The notes: a model not told the origin generated them from the sequence alone. Counted from the first letter of the stretch, positions 1-10,038 are shown. The stretch is 64,000 nucleotides of DNA from Lysobacter niastensis (GCF_015453285.1 NZ_JADLZT010000004.1:310001-374000), one strand, 5' to 3'. A program made the numbers and translations.

Positions 1-592
1 GCATGGCCAGTTCCGCGCGCTGCGCCAACAGCAACTGCAGCGCCAGTACCAGCAGCAGCGCGGCGATGGCCACCGGTCCGCGCCAGTTGTGCGGTCGCGC
101 GGGCGCGGCCTGGCGAGCGCGGGCAAAGCTTGGCGTGGCGCGCGCGTGCGGACGGCGAGGCGTGGCGGCGCGCGCATTCGCTGGCGCCAGCGACGATGCG
201 GCGATGGATTCCTCGAAGGAAGGCTCGGCTGGTGCGTCGGCGAGGGGCTGCACCGATACCTCAGCCGTATCGGCCGGGGCCGTTTCCGGGGCTTGCGGAT
301 GCGCTTCCACCGCGGGCGTAGCGGGTGGATCGGAATCCGGCTCCGTGTGCGCTGGCGGCGATTCTTCCGCCACGGGCGCAGGAGTTGCTGCCGCCGTTTG
401 CGTTGCGGCCACTTCCGTCGCCGCAGGAACCGACGCATCGGCCGTCGGTTGCGCCGCGGCCCGTGTTTTCGCGGCTTTGGCGGCGGGCTCGGCGCGCAGC
501 AACTCGTCGCAGCGCGGGCAGCGCTGCTTGGGGTTGTGGCGGGTCGTGGCCAGGGCGACCAGGAAACCGCAATGCGGGCAGGGCGCGAACAT
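1..592 (-). CDS. Zinc-ribbon/DUF3426-type membrane protein, C-terminus outside window
   Basis: The reading frame starts at an ATG at 592 and is still open at the window edge (197 codons). Its first 35 residues form a zinc ribbon: CPHCG near residue 5 and CPRC near residue 27. A long Ala/Pro/Glu-rich linker follows (about residues 38-160), then a hydrophobic helix near residues 178-193, just before the edge. This is the layout of proteins with an MJ0042-type zinc finger, a linker, one transmembrane segment and a DUF3426 domain. The DUF3426 part would lie outside, so that name is inferred from the N-terminus and from its position 36 bases downstream of prmA, probably in one operon. The cellular role of the family is unknown. 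Confidence 0.8.
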   Translation of the reverse strand, partial: MFAPCPHCGFLVALATTRHNPKQRCPRCDELLRAEPAAKAAKTRAAAQPTADASVPAATEVAATQTAAATPAPVAEESPPAHTEPDSDPPATPAVEAHPQAPETAPADTAEVSVQPLADAPAEPSFEESIAASSLAPANARAATPRRPHARATPSFARARQAAPARPHNWRGPVAIAALLLVLALQLLLAQRAELAM

Positions 593-628
593 TCCGGTTA
601 TTCAATCACGCAGCGGGCACGATTGGCC

Positions 629-1549
629 TCAGCCCCGACGCACGCCTGTGACGCGCATCCAGTCTTCGAGCCGGTCGGCGCGCAGCTGGTCGAAGTCCTT
701 CGCATAGCGCGCCAGCACTTCGTCTTCCTGTCCGGCCAGGATGCCCGACAGCGCGATGTGCCCACCCGGAGCAACGCGCGATGCCAGCGTGTCGGCAAGC
801 GCGATCAGCGCGGTGGCGAGGATGTTGGCGACCACGACCGGGTAGGTCGCCTGCGGTTCGTCATCGGGCAGGTGCACGGCCATGCGGTCGCTGACGCCGT
901 TGCGCTCGGCGTTGTCGCGGGTGGCGATCAGCGCTTGCGGATCGTTGTCCACGCCGACGGCCTGTTGGGCGCCGAGCTTGAGCGCGGCCAGCGCGAGGAT
1001 GCCCGAGCCGCAGCCGAAATCGAGCACCCGCGCTTCGCGCAGATGACCTTGCGATGCCAGTTCGTCGAGCCATTGCAGGCACAGCGCGGTCGTCGGGTGT
1101 GTGCCCGAACCGAACGCCAGGCCGGGATCGAGCCGGACCACGGCCGCATCTGGCGCGTCGGCGCCCTCGGGCAGATCGCAGTTCCAGGGCACGATCCAGG
1201 TGTGCGTCCCGAAGCGCAGCGGCTCGTACTGGTCCATCCAGGCGCGTTCCCAGTCCTGGTCCTCGACCTCGCGGAAGCGCACCTGCGACCAGTCCAGGCC
1301 TTCGTCGGCCGCGCCCAGCGCGTAAAGCAGCAGTTCCTGCGGCGTGCCGGCCTCGAACAGCGCGGTCAGCACCAGTTCGTGCCAGAGCGGCGTTTCGCCG
1401 ACGCCGGGCTCGAAGATCGCCTGCTCGTCCGGGGCGTCGGCGTGGGCGTCGGCGAGGGTGACGGCAAGCGCGCCGACGCTCTCCAGCGCGCGCTCGTAGC
1501 GGGGCTGCTGGACTTCGGTGCAGGGCAGGGTGAGTTCGAGGAACGGCAT
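629..1549 (-). CDS. prmA: Ribosomal protein L11 methyltransferase
   Basis: A 306-residue protein close to the usual PrmA length. PrmA is a cytoplasmic SAM-dependent enzyme that trimethylates several amino groups of ribosomal protein L11. The N-terminal substrate-recognition domain starts MPFLELTL. The linker motif [15 protein letters not shown] is at residues 140-154, the SAM-binding loop VLDFGCGSG at 175-183, an acidic strand end (VDND) near 210 and the NILA motif near 242. The frame is open upstream to 1663, but the ATG at 1549 matches the family N-terminus. It probably shares a transcript with the zinc-ribbon gene downstream. Confidence 0.96.
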   Translation of the reverse strand: MPFLELTLPCTEVQQPRYERALESVGALAVTLADAHADAPDEQAIFEPGVGETPLWHELVLTALFEAGTPQELLLYALGAADEGLDWSQVRFREVEDQDWERAWMDQYEPLRFGTHTWIVPWNCDLPEGADAPDAAVVRLDPGLAFGSGTHPTTALCLQWLDELASQGHLREARVLDFGCGSGILALAALKLGAQQAVGVDNDPQALIATRDNAERNGVSDRMAVHLPDDEPQATYPVVVANILATALIALADTLASRVAPGGHIALSGILAGQEDEVLARYAKDFDQLRADRLEDWMRVTGVRRG

Positions 1550-1785
1550 GGGGCAACGGGCAACGGGGGAGCGGGCATGTTGGGCCGCGCCCGGGACGGC
1601 GTAAAGAGCGTCCTGCCGCCGGCATGCTGGGTTGCGTGGAAAGCGACAATGTCGATGCGGCAACCGGAGCCAGTTCCCCCTAGAATGGCCGGGATTTTGT
1701 GCCTGCCCGGCAGGCGCTCCAGGAGACGAGGATGCCCGCGCCCCACGGCCGGCCCCGTCCGCACATCGGCGAAGGCCGCTGACGG

Positions 1786-2751
1786 ATGGTGCCGCGCAGC
1801 GCCAACAAACATGTGTTCGGTCTCATCGCGGCGTCCGCGATGCTGGCCGCGCTGTTTTTTGCGCGCGACCATGGCTGGCAGCGGCATGGCGCTCCGGTGA
1901 TGCCGGATGGCGGGGTGGTGGACGCGGTATCCGTGGGCGGTCCCGCCGAGGTGCATGACCTGCCGGCGGCGCCGTTCTCGGGTCGTATCGAGGATGCCGT
2001 TGTCGCCAATCGCCACGTGACACTGCGTGCGCCGACGCCCCGGCAGGAATTCGAAACCGCGCCGGATCTGTATGCCTACGTGCAGAGGCTCGATGCCGCC
2101 GTGCGCGCGGGCGATCCCGATGCCGCCTGGATGGCGAGCCGTGCGTACGACTATTGCGCCGGCTTCGCGATGGCGCCGACCGGCTACGCCCACGACACCG
2201 AAGCCATCGCCGCGATGCGTCTGTCCACGTCGGAGGCGATGGCGACTTCGCGCCAGCGCGTGAGCCAGCGTTGCGCGCGTTTCGCGCCTCAGGACCGGCT
2301 GTTCCAGGCGATGCTCGTGCGCCGGATCCAGGCGGCGCGCGCCGGCAGCCTGGCTGCGGAGGCCTCGCTGGTCGCAATGGGTCGGCCACTGAGCAACGAT
2401 GAGAATTACCTGCGCAGCCTCGTGCTGCGCGTACGCCGTTCGAAGGATGCGGAAGCCTATCTGGCGTTGTCGCCCGTGATGGGCGCCGTCGCGAACGGCA
2501 AACCTGAATTGGCCGACCAGGTCGCCGGAAGCCAGCAAAGCGAACTGGCCTGGCAAGTGGCGGCATGCGAACTCGGGATGAGCTGCGGCCCGGACAGTGC
2601 CCTGATGACTTCTTATTGCGCGAACGGTGGCATCTGTTCACGCGAGCAGGGGCAGGATTTCCAACGATTCGTTAATAGCGCTACGCGCGCGCAAGGCGCG
2701 GAAGCGGTGGACGAGATGGTCGCCTCGCTATTGGGCGGGGGGAGAGGATGA
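1786..2751 (+). CDS. Uncharacterised membrane-anchored or secreted protein
   Basis: I do not recognise this 321-residue protein. Residues 9-26 form one hydrophobic segment (signal anchor or uncleaved signal), and the remainder is soluble and alpha-helical in character with no repeats. Four or more cysteines in the C-terminal half (for example around [11 protein letters not shown] and CANGGICS) could form periplasmic disulfides, which fits an exported protein. The stop overlaps the start of the next gene by four bases, so the two are translationally coupled. The start is uncertain because no clear ribosome binding site precedes the ATG. Confidence 0.6.
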   Translation: MVPRSANKHVFGLIAASAMLAALFFARDHGWQRHGAPVMPDGGVVDAVSVGGPAEVHDLPAAPFSGRIEDAVVANRHVTLRAPTPRQEFETAPDLYAYVQRLDAAVRAGDPDAAWMASRAYDYCAGFAMAPTGYAHDTEAIAAMRLSTSEAMATSRQRVSQRCARFAPQDRLFQAMLVRRIQAARAGSLAAEASLVAMGRPLSNDENYLRSLVLRVRRSKDAEAYLALSPVMGAVANGKPELADQVAGSQQSELAWQVAACELGMSCGPDSALMTSYCANGGICSREQGQDFQRFVNSATRAQGAEAVDEMVASLLGGGRG

Positions 2752-3128
2752 ATATGAGCGAGAACCGCAATTTACGCAGAGCCAAGGCCTGCTTCTGGCT
2801 GCTGCTGGTCGGCATCTATTCGGTCGCAACCGCGGACGTCGTGATCGACGTCATCAACGGCGAGGAATATCACGAGCTGTCCGCGGTGGCGGCGGCTTCG
2901 GCGGACTCGCCGGCCGAGGTACGTGCGCAGGGCGCCGCCCAGATCGCCGCGATCCATCGCGCGCGCAGCGGTTCGCCGTTCTCGTCGCTGCCGCCTGGCA
3001 GCACGTTCAAGGTCGTCTGGCCCGACGGCTCGACCGAGTACGTGCAGGTGCTCAGCCCGATTTCGAGCGCGGGCGTGCAGGTCGTCGACGCGCCGCAGAC
3101 GCAGGCGCTGGCCGAACAGGCCCGCTGA
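2748..3128 (+). CDS. Small uncharacterised exported protein
   Basis: This 126-residue protein was not recognised. A purine-rich ribosome binding site (GGGGGGAGAGG) lies directly upstream. The start may be the ATG at 2748, which overlaps the stop of the previous gene, or the ATG two codons later. A hydrophobic stretch at residues 15-29 (FWLLLVGIYSVATA) looks like a signal peptide. The mature part is short and contains a stretch, WPDGSTEYVQVLSP, like the beta strands of small periplasmic proteins. It ends a two-gene unit closed by a strong terminator. A partnership with the upstream gene is inferred only from the overlap. Confidence 0.6.
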   Translation: MNMSENRNLRRAKACFWLLLVGIYSVATADVVIDVINGEEYHELSAVAAASADSPAEVRAQGAAQIAAIHRARSGSPFSSLPPGSTFKVVWPDGSTEYVQVLSPISSAGVQVVDAPQTQALAEQAR

Positions 3129-3132
3129 CAAC

Positions 3133-3162
3133 AAAGCCGCGGCACTCTCGCGCCGCGGCTTT
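3133..3162. terminator. Bidirectional intrinsic terminator
   Basis: Perfect 11-bp arms, AAAGCCGCGGC (3133-3143) and GCCGCGGCTTT (3152-3162), enclose an 8-base loop. The A and T ends let it work for the plus-strand pair ending at 3128 and for accC ending at 3213 on the other strand. Confidence 0.85.
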
Positions 3163-3212
3163 CCGTTATCACGCTCGTTTCAACGCCCTTCCGCATCGGG
3201 AAGGGCGGTCGG

Positions 3213-4580
<1,368 letters not shown>

Positions 4581-4620
4581 GGGCTTATTCCGTTACGAAG
4601 TAGTTGGGGCTGTGCCCCCG

Positions 4621-4646
4621 GCCATCGCGACTGCATGCGCGATGGC
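4621..4646 (-). other. Hairpin in the accB-accC intercistronic gap
   Basis: Perfect 9-bp arms GCCATCGCG (4621-4629) and CGCGATGGC (4638-4646) with an 8-base loop, in the 105-base gap between accB and accC. There is no T-tract, so it is more likely an RNA-stability or translational element than a terminator, if it has any role. Confidence 0.4.
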
Positions 4647-4685
4647 ATTCGCGGGCTCGCGGCTTGCGCCGCTCGAAGTCCCCGC

Positions 4686-5159
4686 TCACCCGATCACGAA
4701 CAGCGGCTGGTCGAACTCGATCGGCTGGCCGCTCTCGACCATCACCTTGAGCACGGTGCCGGCCACGTCGGCTTCGATCGGGTTGAACATCTTCATGGCC
4801 TCGATGATGCCGAGGGTGTCGCCGGCCTTGACGGCCTGGCCGACGGTGACGAACGCAGGCTTGTCCGGCGCCGGCGAGGCGTAGAACGTGCCGACCATGG
4901 GCGCGCGCATGATGTGGCCGGGCGGCAGGTCGGCGGCGGGCTTGGGCGTGCCGCCGCTGGCCGCTTCGGTCGGGCCGTGCATCGGCATCACCGGCGCGTG
5001 GGCGGCAGGCGCGGCGTGCATGACCGGTGCCGGGGCGACCATCGTGCCCTTCGGCGTGCGGGCCAGGCGGACGGATTCTTCGCCTTCCTTGATCTCGATC
5101 TCGGCGAGGTTGGATTCCTCGAGCAGGTCGATGAGCTTCTTGATCTTGCGCAGGTCCAT
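4686..5159 (-). CDS. accB: Biotin carboxyl carrier protein of acetyl-CoA carboxylase
   Basis: A 157-residue protein that carries biotin between AccC and the AccAD carboxyltransferase. An N-terminal helical region ([15 protein letters not shown]) is followed by a flexible Ala/Pro-rich linker (about residues 40-80) and a C-terminal biotinyl domain. The biotinylation motif EAMKM sits at residues 120-124, with Lys123 the attachment site. The frame is open further upstream, but the family N-terminus fixes the ATG at 5159. It is 49 bases downstream of aroQ and 105 bases upstream of accC. Confidence 0.97.
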   Translation of the reverse strand: MDLRKIKKLIDLLEESNLAEIEIKEGEESVRLARTPKGTMVAPAPVMHAAPAAHAPVMPMHGPTEAASGGTPKPAADLPPGHIMRAPMVGTFYASPAPDKPAFVTVGQAVKAGDTLGIIEAMKMFNPIEADVAGTVLKVMVESGQPIEFDQPLFVIG

Positions 5160-5208
5160 GGATGGGCCTCTAGGTCTGTGCCCGTGGCAACGGGCGGGTG
5201 AGTTGGAA

Positions 5209-5661
5209 TCAGTGAGCGGTGCCGGCGGCAAGCCGGGACAACGCGGCGTCGAGGGCATACCGGTAGCTGTCCGCGCCGAAGCCGCACACCACGCCCACGG
5301 CGAGGTCGCTGAAGTAGCTGGTGTGGCGGAACGGCTCGCGCCGGTGCGGATTGGACAGGTGTACTTCGTAGAACGGGATGGCCACCGCGGCCAGTGCGTC
5401 GCGGATCGCCACGCTGGTGTGGGTGAAGGCGGCGGGGTTGATCAGGATGAGTGCGGTGCCGTCCGCGCGTGCGGACTGGATGCGGTCGACCAGCGCGTGT
5501 TCGGCGTTGGACTGCAGGCTGTCGAAGGCGTGGCCGGCGGCCTCGGTGCGTGCACGCAGGTCCGCGTCGATCTGGTCGAGCGTGGCGTGGCCGTACACCT
5601 CCGGCTCGCGCATGCCGAGCAGGTTGAGGTTGGGGCCATGCAGGACCAGCAGCTTCGCCAT
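5209..5661 (-). CDS. aroQ: Type II 3-dehydroquinate dehydratase
   Basis: At 150 residues it is the usual size of the small dodecameric type II enzyme, which converts 3-dehydroquinate to 3-dehydroshikimate in the shikimate pathway. HGPNLNLLG lies at residues 8-16. The expected catalytic Tyr23 (in EVYGHATL) and His101 (in YEVHLSN) are both visible, as is the substrate-binding [10 protein letters not shown] stretch near 74-83. It is the first gene of aroQ-accB-accC, an arrangement common in gammaproteobacteria. Confidence 0.97.
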   Translation of the reverse strand: MAKLLVLHGPNLNLLGMREPEVYGHATLDQIDADLRARTEAAGHAFDSLQSNAEHALVDRIQSARADGTALILINPAAFTHTSVAIRDALAAVAIPFYEVHLSNPHRREPFRHTSYFSDLAVGVVCGFGADSYRYALDAALSRLAAGTAH

Positions 5662-5790
5662 TCGCGCGCCGGCAAAGCCGGCAAAGGACTCAAGGGCGGG
5701 CAGTGTGCGCGATGCCAGCCGGGGTGTCCAGACGTTCGCTACCGTATCGGCGAAGTTGTCAGGAATTAAGCAGTTGTTTGAGTGGCCGCT

Positions 5791-6387
5791 CTAATTCGAG
5801 ACCCAGTCCTCGATTTCGCCATGCCGGAAAGGCCCGATCTTCTGCTTGAGCAGGCGGCCGTCGGCCGAAACCAGCACGGTATAGGGCAGAACCCCTTTGG
5901 GATTGCCCAGTTGCACGCCGGCGTCTCGCGGGCCCGCCTGGTCCAGCAGGATCGGGTAACGGACGGGGATGCGCGTCAGGAAGTCCTGCACCGCTGCGGC
6001 ATCATCCAGCGCGATGCCGACCACTTGCGTGCCGTTCGTGCCCTGGGCGGCCGCGAACCGGTCCAGCTCGGGCATTTCCTCGATGCAGGGTCCGCACCAG
6101 CTCGCCCAGAGGTTCACCAGCAGGGGGCGTCCCGTGAAGTTCGCTGGCAGTTCGCGGACGTTCCCGTCCAGACCAGGCAGCTTCACGGTCGGAATGACCT
6201 CGCCGCGCCGGGCCACCGCGAGATCCGCCGGCGGCTTGGGGGCGCTGGCCTCGAGGGCGCCCTGGAGGGCTCGCTGGCCGACTTCGGTGCGCAGCAGCGG
6301 GCCAGGGCCGTTGAGCCACAACCCCGCGACCGCGCCCAGTACCCCGGCGACCGCCGCGACCAGCAGCACCTTCGCGGTGGGGCCCAT
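5791..6387 (-). CDS. TlpA-family periplasmic thiol:disulfide oxidoreductase
   Basis: A 198-residue thioredoxin-fold protein. Residues 6-25 are a hydrophobic signal anchor, so the domain faces the periplasm. The active site is WCGPC at residues 97-101 and the cis-proline lies in LPYT near 167-170. Such proteins usually reduce disulfides of apocytochromes or other exported thiol proteins. It starts one base inside the dsbD stop, so DsbD is the obvious electron donor. The exact substrate cannot be read from sequence. Confidence 0.9.
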   Translation of the reverse strand: MGPTAKVLLVAAVAGVLGAVAGLWLNGPGPLLRTEVGQRALQGALEASAPKPPADLAVARRGEVIPTVKLPGLDGNVRELPANFTGRPLLVNLWASWCGPCIEEMPELDRFAAAQGTNGTQVVGIALDDAAAVQDFLTRIPVRYPILLDQAGPRDAGVQLGNPKGVLPYTVLVSADGRLLKQKIGPFRHGEIEDWVSN

Positions 6388-8771
6388 CAGCGCGTGGCCC
6401 GCCTGGCGCGCTCGACGAACTTGTCAGCCTCTTCGAAACCGAACAGCCGCAGCTCGCGGCGTTCGCCGCCGCCGGTGTAGTACAGCGTCGCCGGCGGGCC
6501 GATGATGCCCAGCCGCTTCATCAGGGCCTGGTCGAGGTCGTCGTTGGCGGTGACGTCGGCCTTTAGCAGCACGAACCCGGACAGCGCCGACTGCACCGAT
6601 GGGTGCGGGAACGTGTACTTCTCCATTTCCTTGCAGGACACGCACCAGTCGGCATAGAAGTCGAGCAGCAGCGGCTTGCCGGCGGCCCGGGCGGCGGCGA
6701 TTTCGCGGTCGAGGTCGGCCACCGACTTGATCTTGCGGAACGGCAGTTCGCGGGCTTCGGCGACACCCCCGGACAGCCCGGCCAGCGGCTGCAGCGGATC
6801 GCGGCTCCCGGCCATCGCGCCGACCAGTTGGGCGGTGCCGAGCAGCCCGAGCAGCAGCGCGGTGGTCCAGCCAAGCACGCGCGCGCCGTCGCGGCGAACC
6901 GCCTTCAATGCCAGCGCGACCGCAGCGGCAGCGGCCAGCAGCAGCACGCCCCACAGCGCCAGCGTCGCCGGCGCCGGCAGCACGCGCGACAGCATCCACA
7001 CCGCCAGGCCGAGGAACACGAAGCCGAACACGCGCTGCACCGCGACCATCCACGGTCCGCTGGTCGGCAGGCCCTTGCCGGCGGCCACGCCGAACGCGAG
7101 CAGCGGCACGCCCATGCCCATCGCCAGCAGGAACAGCGCGGCACCGCCGAACGCCGGATCCTGGGTCTGGCCGATGTAGAGCACCGCAGCCGCGAGCGGA
7201 GGCGCCACGCACGGGCCGACGATCAGCGCGGACAGTGCGCCCATCACCGCGACGCCCATCCACGAACCGCCACGTTGGCTGTCGCTCATCGAGCCGAGCC
7301 GGTTGCGCAGCGCGGCCGGCAACTGCAATTCGTAGAGCCCGAAACTCGACAACGCCAGCGCGATGAAGAGCGCCGCAAACGCGACGATCACCCACGGCGT
7401 CTGGAAGGCGACCTGCAGGTTGGCGCCGACCAGCCCGGCGACCACGCCGGCCACGGTGAACACCAGCGCGTTCGCCAGTACATAGATGAACGACAGCGCG
7501 AATGCGCGGCGCGCACCCAGGCCCGGGCCATGGCCGGCGATCAGGCCGGAGAGGATCGGGATCATCGGCAGCACGCAGGGCGTGAAGGCCAGCAGCAGTC
7601 CGAAGCCGAAGAAGCTCAGCAGCGCCCACCAGCGGTTCGGGCCGGAGAGGGCCGCGGCAAGGCGGCTGTCTTCGGCGAGATTGCTGTCCGGCGCCGCAGC
7701 GGCGGCTTCGCTGCGCGCCTGTGGCGCTGCCGCGGATTCGGATACGGATGCACTGGAGCGCGAAGCATCGTCCGCGGACAGCGGTGCCTCAGCGGCTGCA
7801 ACGGGCGCAACCGGTGGCGCCGCCGCCTGCACGCTGCCGGCGGGCAGCGCGACATCGATGCTGCGCGTCATCGGCGGGTAGCAGATGCCGTCGTTCTGGC
7901 ATCCCTGGAACGTTGCGGTCAGGCGCAGCGGCGTCGCATCGGCGTGGGTGCGGCCGAGCGGCACCGGCACTTCCACTTCATCGAAGAACACCACCACGTT
8001 GCCGAAATGTTCGTCGCGATGCGCCACGCCCTGTGGCCAGCGCGGCGCGCCGAGCGAGAGTCCGGACTTCGCGGCCGCGGCATCGAGCTTCAGTGAGGTC
8101 TTGTCGCGATAGAGGTAGTAGCCGCGCGCGGGAGTAAAGCGCAGCAACAGCGTGTTGCCGTCCTGGGCGATCGCTTCGAAGCGGAATGCCTGCTCCGGCG
8201 GCAACGGCAGGGCATCGGTCGCACCCGGGGTATTGCCGAGCAATCCGCCACCTGATGGCGCGCTGCCTGGCTGCGCGCCGAACGGCACCAGCGGTTCGGC
8301 CGCGGCGGCGCTCGACAGCGCGACCGTCACGCTGCGGGTCTGCGGCGGATAGCAGATGCCTGCGTCGGCGCAGCCCTGGTACTTGATCTTCAGGGTGACG
8401 CTGCCAGCGCGGGCCTGTCCCGGCAGCTCCGCAGTCAGCGACTGGCGGTAGGTCTCGACCCGGCCGAAGAACTCGTCCTCGTGCGACTCGCCCTTCGGCA
8501 GTTGCAGCGGCTGCGCGGCAAAGCCGGCGTCGGTCTGCACGCTGATCCGGTGCCGATAGAGGTAGTAACCGTCGGCGATGCGCCATTGGATCGCGATGCG
8601 GTCCGGCGAGGCGGCCTGCGCGGACAGCGCGAAGGCCTCGTCGACCGGCAGCAGGTCGTCGGGATCGATCGCCGCACTGGCCGGGCCGGCCAGCGCCAGG
8701 CCGGCAAACAGGGCCGCGACGAATCGGACGGCGGGGAAACGGATCAGGGAACGCAAGGTGGAATCAGTCAT
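6387..8771 (-). CDS. dsbD: Thiol:disulfide interchange protein DsbD with duplicated N-terminal domain
   Basis: This inner-membrane protein moves electrons from cytoplasmic thioredoxin to periplasmic thiol proteins. At 794 residues it is much longer than the roughly 565 of E. coli DsbD, because the periplasmic alpha domain occurs twice. Copy one spans residues 35-152 with Cys134 and Cys140; copy two spans 188-309 with Cys291 and Cys297; both pairs sit in GC...GICYPP-type motifs. An Ala/Ser linker follows. The membrane core (about 391-650) has Cys399 in FTPCVLP and Cys521 in GPCVAPP. The C-terminal thioredoxin domain has WCVSC with Cys710 and Cys713. Residues 1-34 look like a signal peptide, which fixes the start. 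It overlaps cutA by 8 bases. Confidence 0.95.
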   Translation of the reverse strand: MTDSTLRSLIRFPAVRFVAALFAGLALAGPASAAIDPDDLLPVDEAFALSAQAASPDRIAIQWRIADGYYLYRHRISVQTDAGFAAQPLQLPKGESHEDEFFGRVETYRQSLTAELPGQARAGSVTLKIKYQGCADAGICYPPQTRSVTVALSSAAAAEPLVPFGAQPGSAPSGGGLLGNTPGATDALPLPPEQAFRFEAIAQDGNTLLLRFTPARGYYLYRDKTSLKLDAAAAKSGLSLGAPRWPQGVAHRDEHFGNVVVFFDEVEVPVPLGRTHADATPLRLTATFQGCQNDGICYPPMTRSIDVALPAGSVQAAAPPVAPVAAAEAPLSADDASRSSASVSESAAAPQARSEAAAAAPDSNLAEDSRLAAALSGPNRWWALLSFFGFGLLLAFTPCVLPMIPILSGLIAGHGPGLGARRAFALSFIYVLANALVFTVAGVVAGLVGANLQVAFQTPWVIVAFAALFIALALSSFGLYELQLPAALRNRLGSMSDSQRGGSWMGVAVMGALSALIVGPCVAPPLAAAVLYIGQTQDPAFGGAALFLLAMGMGVPLLAFGVAAGKGLPTSGPWMVAVQRVFGFVFLGLAVWMLSRVLPAPATLALWGVLLLAAAAAVALALKAVRRDGARVLGWTTALLLGLLGTAQLVGAMAGSRDPLQPLAGLSGGVAEARELPFRKIKSVADLDREIAAARAAGKPLLLDFYADWCVSCKEMEKYTFPHPSVQSALSGFVLLKADVTANDDLDQALMKRLGIIGPPATLYYTGGGERRELRLFGFEEADKFVERARRATR

Positions 8772-9105
8772 CGTCACGGGTCTGTTCGGCCACCCAATCC
8801 AGGTACGGGGCGAGGCCGCCGCGGACTTCGACCGCGATCGCTTCGGGCAGTTCATACGGATGGAGGGCCTGTAGCCGCGCGATCAGCGCGTCCTGACGCC
8901 CGGCGGTGGTCTTGATCAGCAGCAGCACTTCCCCGGCCTGTTCGACGGAGCCCTGCCAGCGATAGGTCGAGTGCAGGCCCGGCAACCGGCTGACGCAGGC
9001 GGCCAGCCGTTCCTCCACCAGGGTCCTGGCGATGGTGTCGGCGGTCGGAACGTCCGGGCAGGTGCTCAGCAGCAGCCGCACGGCGGAATCGGTCGGGGTC
9101 GGCAT
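8764..9105 (-). CDS. cutA: Divalent-cation tolerance protein CutA
   Basis: At 113 residues it matches the small trimeric CutA1 family, a ferredoxin-like fold linked by genetics to copper tolerance; its molecular role is unclear. Family segments include LVEERLAACVSRLPGLHSTY, then a KTT motif after the central strand, then LHPYELPEA with the conserved HPY-x-x-P. The frame is open upstream, but the ATG at 9105 gives the family N-terminus. It heads cutA-dsbD-TlpA, an order common in proteobacteria. Confidence 0.94.
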   Translation of the reverse strand: MPTPTDSAVRLLLSTCPDVPTADTIARTLVEERLAACVSRLPGLHSTYRWQGSVEQAGEVLLLIKTTAGRQDALIARLQALHPYELPEAIAVEVRGGLAPYLDWVAEQTRDDD

Positions 9106-9187
9106 GAGGGGCGCCAGTTTAGCGCCCGCCCCTGCGGCGGGCGAGGCGGGAAACCCAGCGTTCCATGCCGTCGTCCCCCGCGGGCCG

Positions 9188-9601
9188 TCAACTCGGGATG
9201 CGTGCGGCTTCGCGCGTCCCGCGCGGCCTCCCCGTCCGTTGCAGGGCGAGTTGCTCGGCCAGTTCCACCAGCGGCGCCTTGGCCAGCGTCGGCGCATCGC
9301 GGAAGGCGCCGAGCAGGCGCAGTTCCAGCGGGTCGTCGACCAGGATGGCGTCGACCGCAGCGACCGAGTCCAGCGCAGTATCCGGTGACAGCGTCATCTT
9401 GCCGCGGCCGGTGGCCAGCCATTCGAACTGCACCCCCGTCACCATCGCCACCTCGCGCAGGTGTGCTGCGCTCGGGAACTTGCCCTGTGCCGCCTCCCAA
9501 TGCCCGACGGCGCTGCGCTGCACTCCCACGGCGGCGCCGAGGGCCGCCTGCGAAAGACCGGCGTGCCGTCGGGCCAGGCGTATGCGTTGTTGCGGTGTCA
9601 T
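9188..9601 (-). CDS. XRE-family transcriptional regulator
   Basis: A 137-residue protein. Residues 1-56 are a Cro/CI helix-turn-helix (LSQAALGAAVGVQRSAVGHW contains the two DNA-contacting helices). The rest is a short helical tail with no recognisable sensor domain. A good ribosome binding site (GGAAGGAG) precedes the ATG. It lies 82 bases upstream of cutA in the same direction and could drive or read into that operon. A 7-bp inverted repeat in its own promoter region suggests self-regulation. Target genes are unknown. Confidence 0.88.
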   Translation of the reverse strand: MTPQQRIRLARRHAGLSQAALGAAVGVQRSAVGHWEAAQGKFPSAAHLREVAMVTGVQFEWLATGRGKMTLSPDTALDSVAAVDAILVDDPLELRLLGAFRDAPTLAKAPLVELAEQLALQRTGRPRGTREAARIPS

Positions 9602-9651
9602 GTCGGCTCCTTCCGTTGAATATCGACGAGGACAGCGACGCTCACGATGTG

Positions 9652-9684
9652 ACCAATAAACGCCTCAGGCTGTGTCCTATTGGT
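9652..9684. promoter_or_regulatory. Inverted repeat upstream of XRE gene, candidate operator
   Basis: ACCAATA (9652-9658) and TATTGGT (9678-9684) are perfect 7-bp arms whose centres are 26 bp apart, about two and a half helical turns. They lie 51 bases upstream of the XRE start codon, a typical place for an autoregulatory operator. The function is inferred. Confidence 0.4.
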
Positions 9685-9763
9685 AGCGTGTAGAACATTA
9701 CCCATCACGGGAAACCGGCTTTTTTCAGGGATTTCGTTGGGCGCCCGCTACCGGGAGTCAACA

Positions 9764-9945
9764 GTGCCGCAAGTCGGTGCCTCTAGGCAATATCCCCGCC
9801 GCCGCCCACCATTGCCCTCGCCGACACGGACGTCGGCACAGACAAGGGGTCGGTTAGGGATCGGCGCAGGATTGCGCCACGCCGAGGACGACGGCCATCT
9901 CAACACCACGGAGCGCGTTCCTCGGGGGACGCGCTCTTTCTTTTT
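9764..9945 (+). ncRNA. Candidate structured small RNA upstream of groES
   Basis: The 523-base gap between the XRE gene and groES holds no plausible protein gene. It contains a hairpin GCCGAC/GTCGGC (9820-9837), a hairpin GGCGCA/TGCGCC with a four-base loop (9863-9878), and a full intrinsic terminator at 9911-9945. The terminator precedes the groES promoter, so it must end some other plus-strand transcript. The 5' end is a guess from the first pairing segment (GTGCCG at 9764). It does not match any RNA family I can recognise; 6S and SRP RNA hallmarks were looked for and not seen. Confidence 0.35.
9911..9945 (+). terminator. Orphan intrinsic terminator before groESL promoter
   Basis: An 8-bp stem GAGCGCGT/ACGCGCTC (9911-9918, 9929-9936), extendable by three more pairs to a TCGG loop, is followed by a T-rich tract (9937-9945). 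No plus-strand protein gene ends here. Confidence 0.8.
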
Positions 9946-9969
9946 CTGGGCCCCTGCCACCGCGTCGCC

Positions 9970-9997
9970 CTTGAAAGGCCTGGCGCCGGCCCCATTA
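9970..9997 (+). promoter_or_regulatory. RpoH (sigma-32) type promoter of groESL
   Basis: CTTGAAA at 9970-9976 and CCCCATTA at 9990-9997 are 13 bases apart. This is nearly identical to the sigma-32 consensus (CTTGAAA, then CCCCATNT with an 11-16 base spacer). Transcription would start near 10004, about 120 bases before groES. Confidence 0.8.
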
Positions 9998-10038
9998 CTC
10001 GCTCGTCCCGGTTCGCCGGGATTTCTTTGCATGCGGCC

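Noticed and set aside
9700..9945. 6S RNA or SRP RNA upstream of groES
   Set aside because: The region ends in a good terminator, but I could not find the 6S central-bubble pattern or the SRP GGAA/AGCA loop, so I left it as an unnamed candidate.
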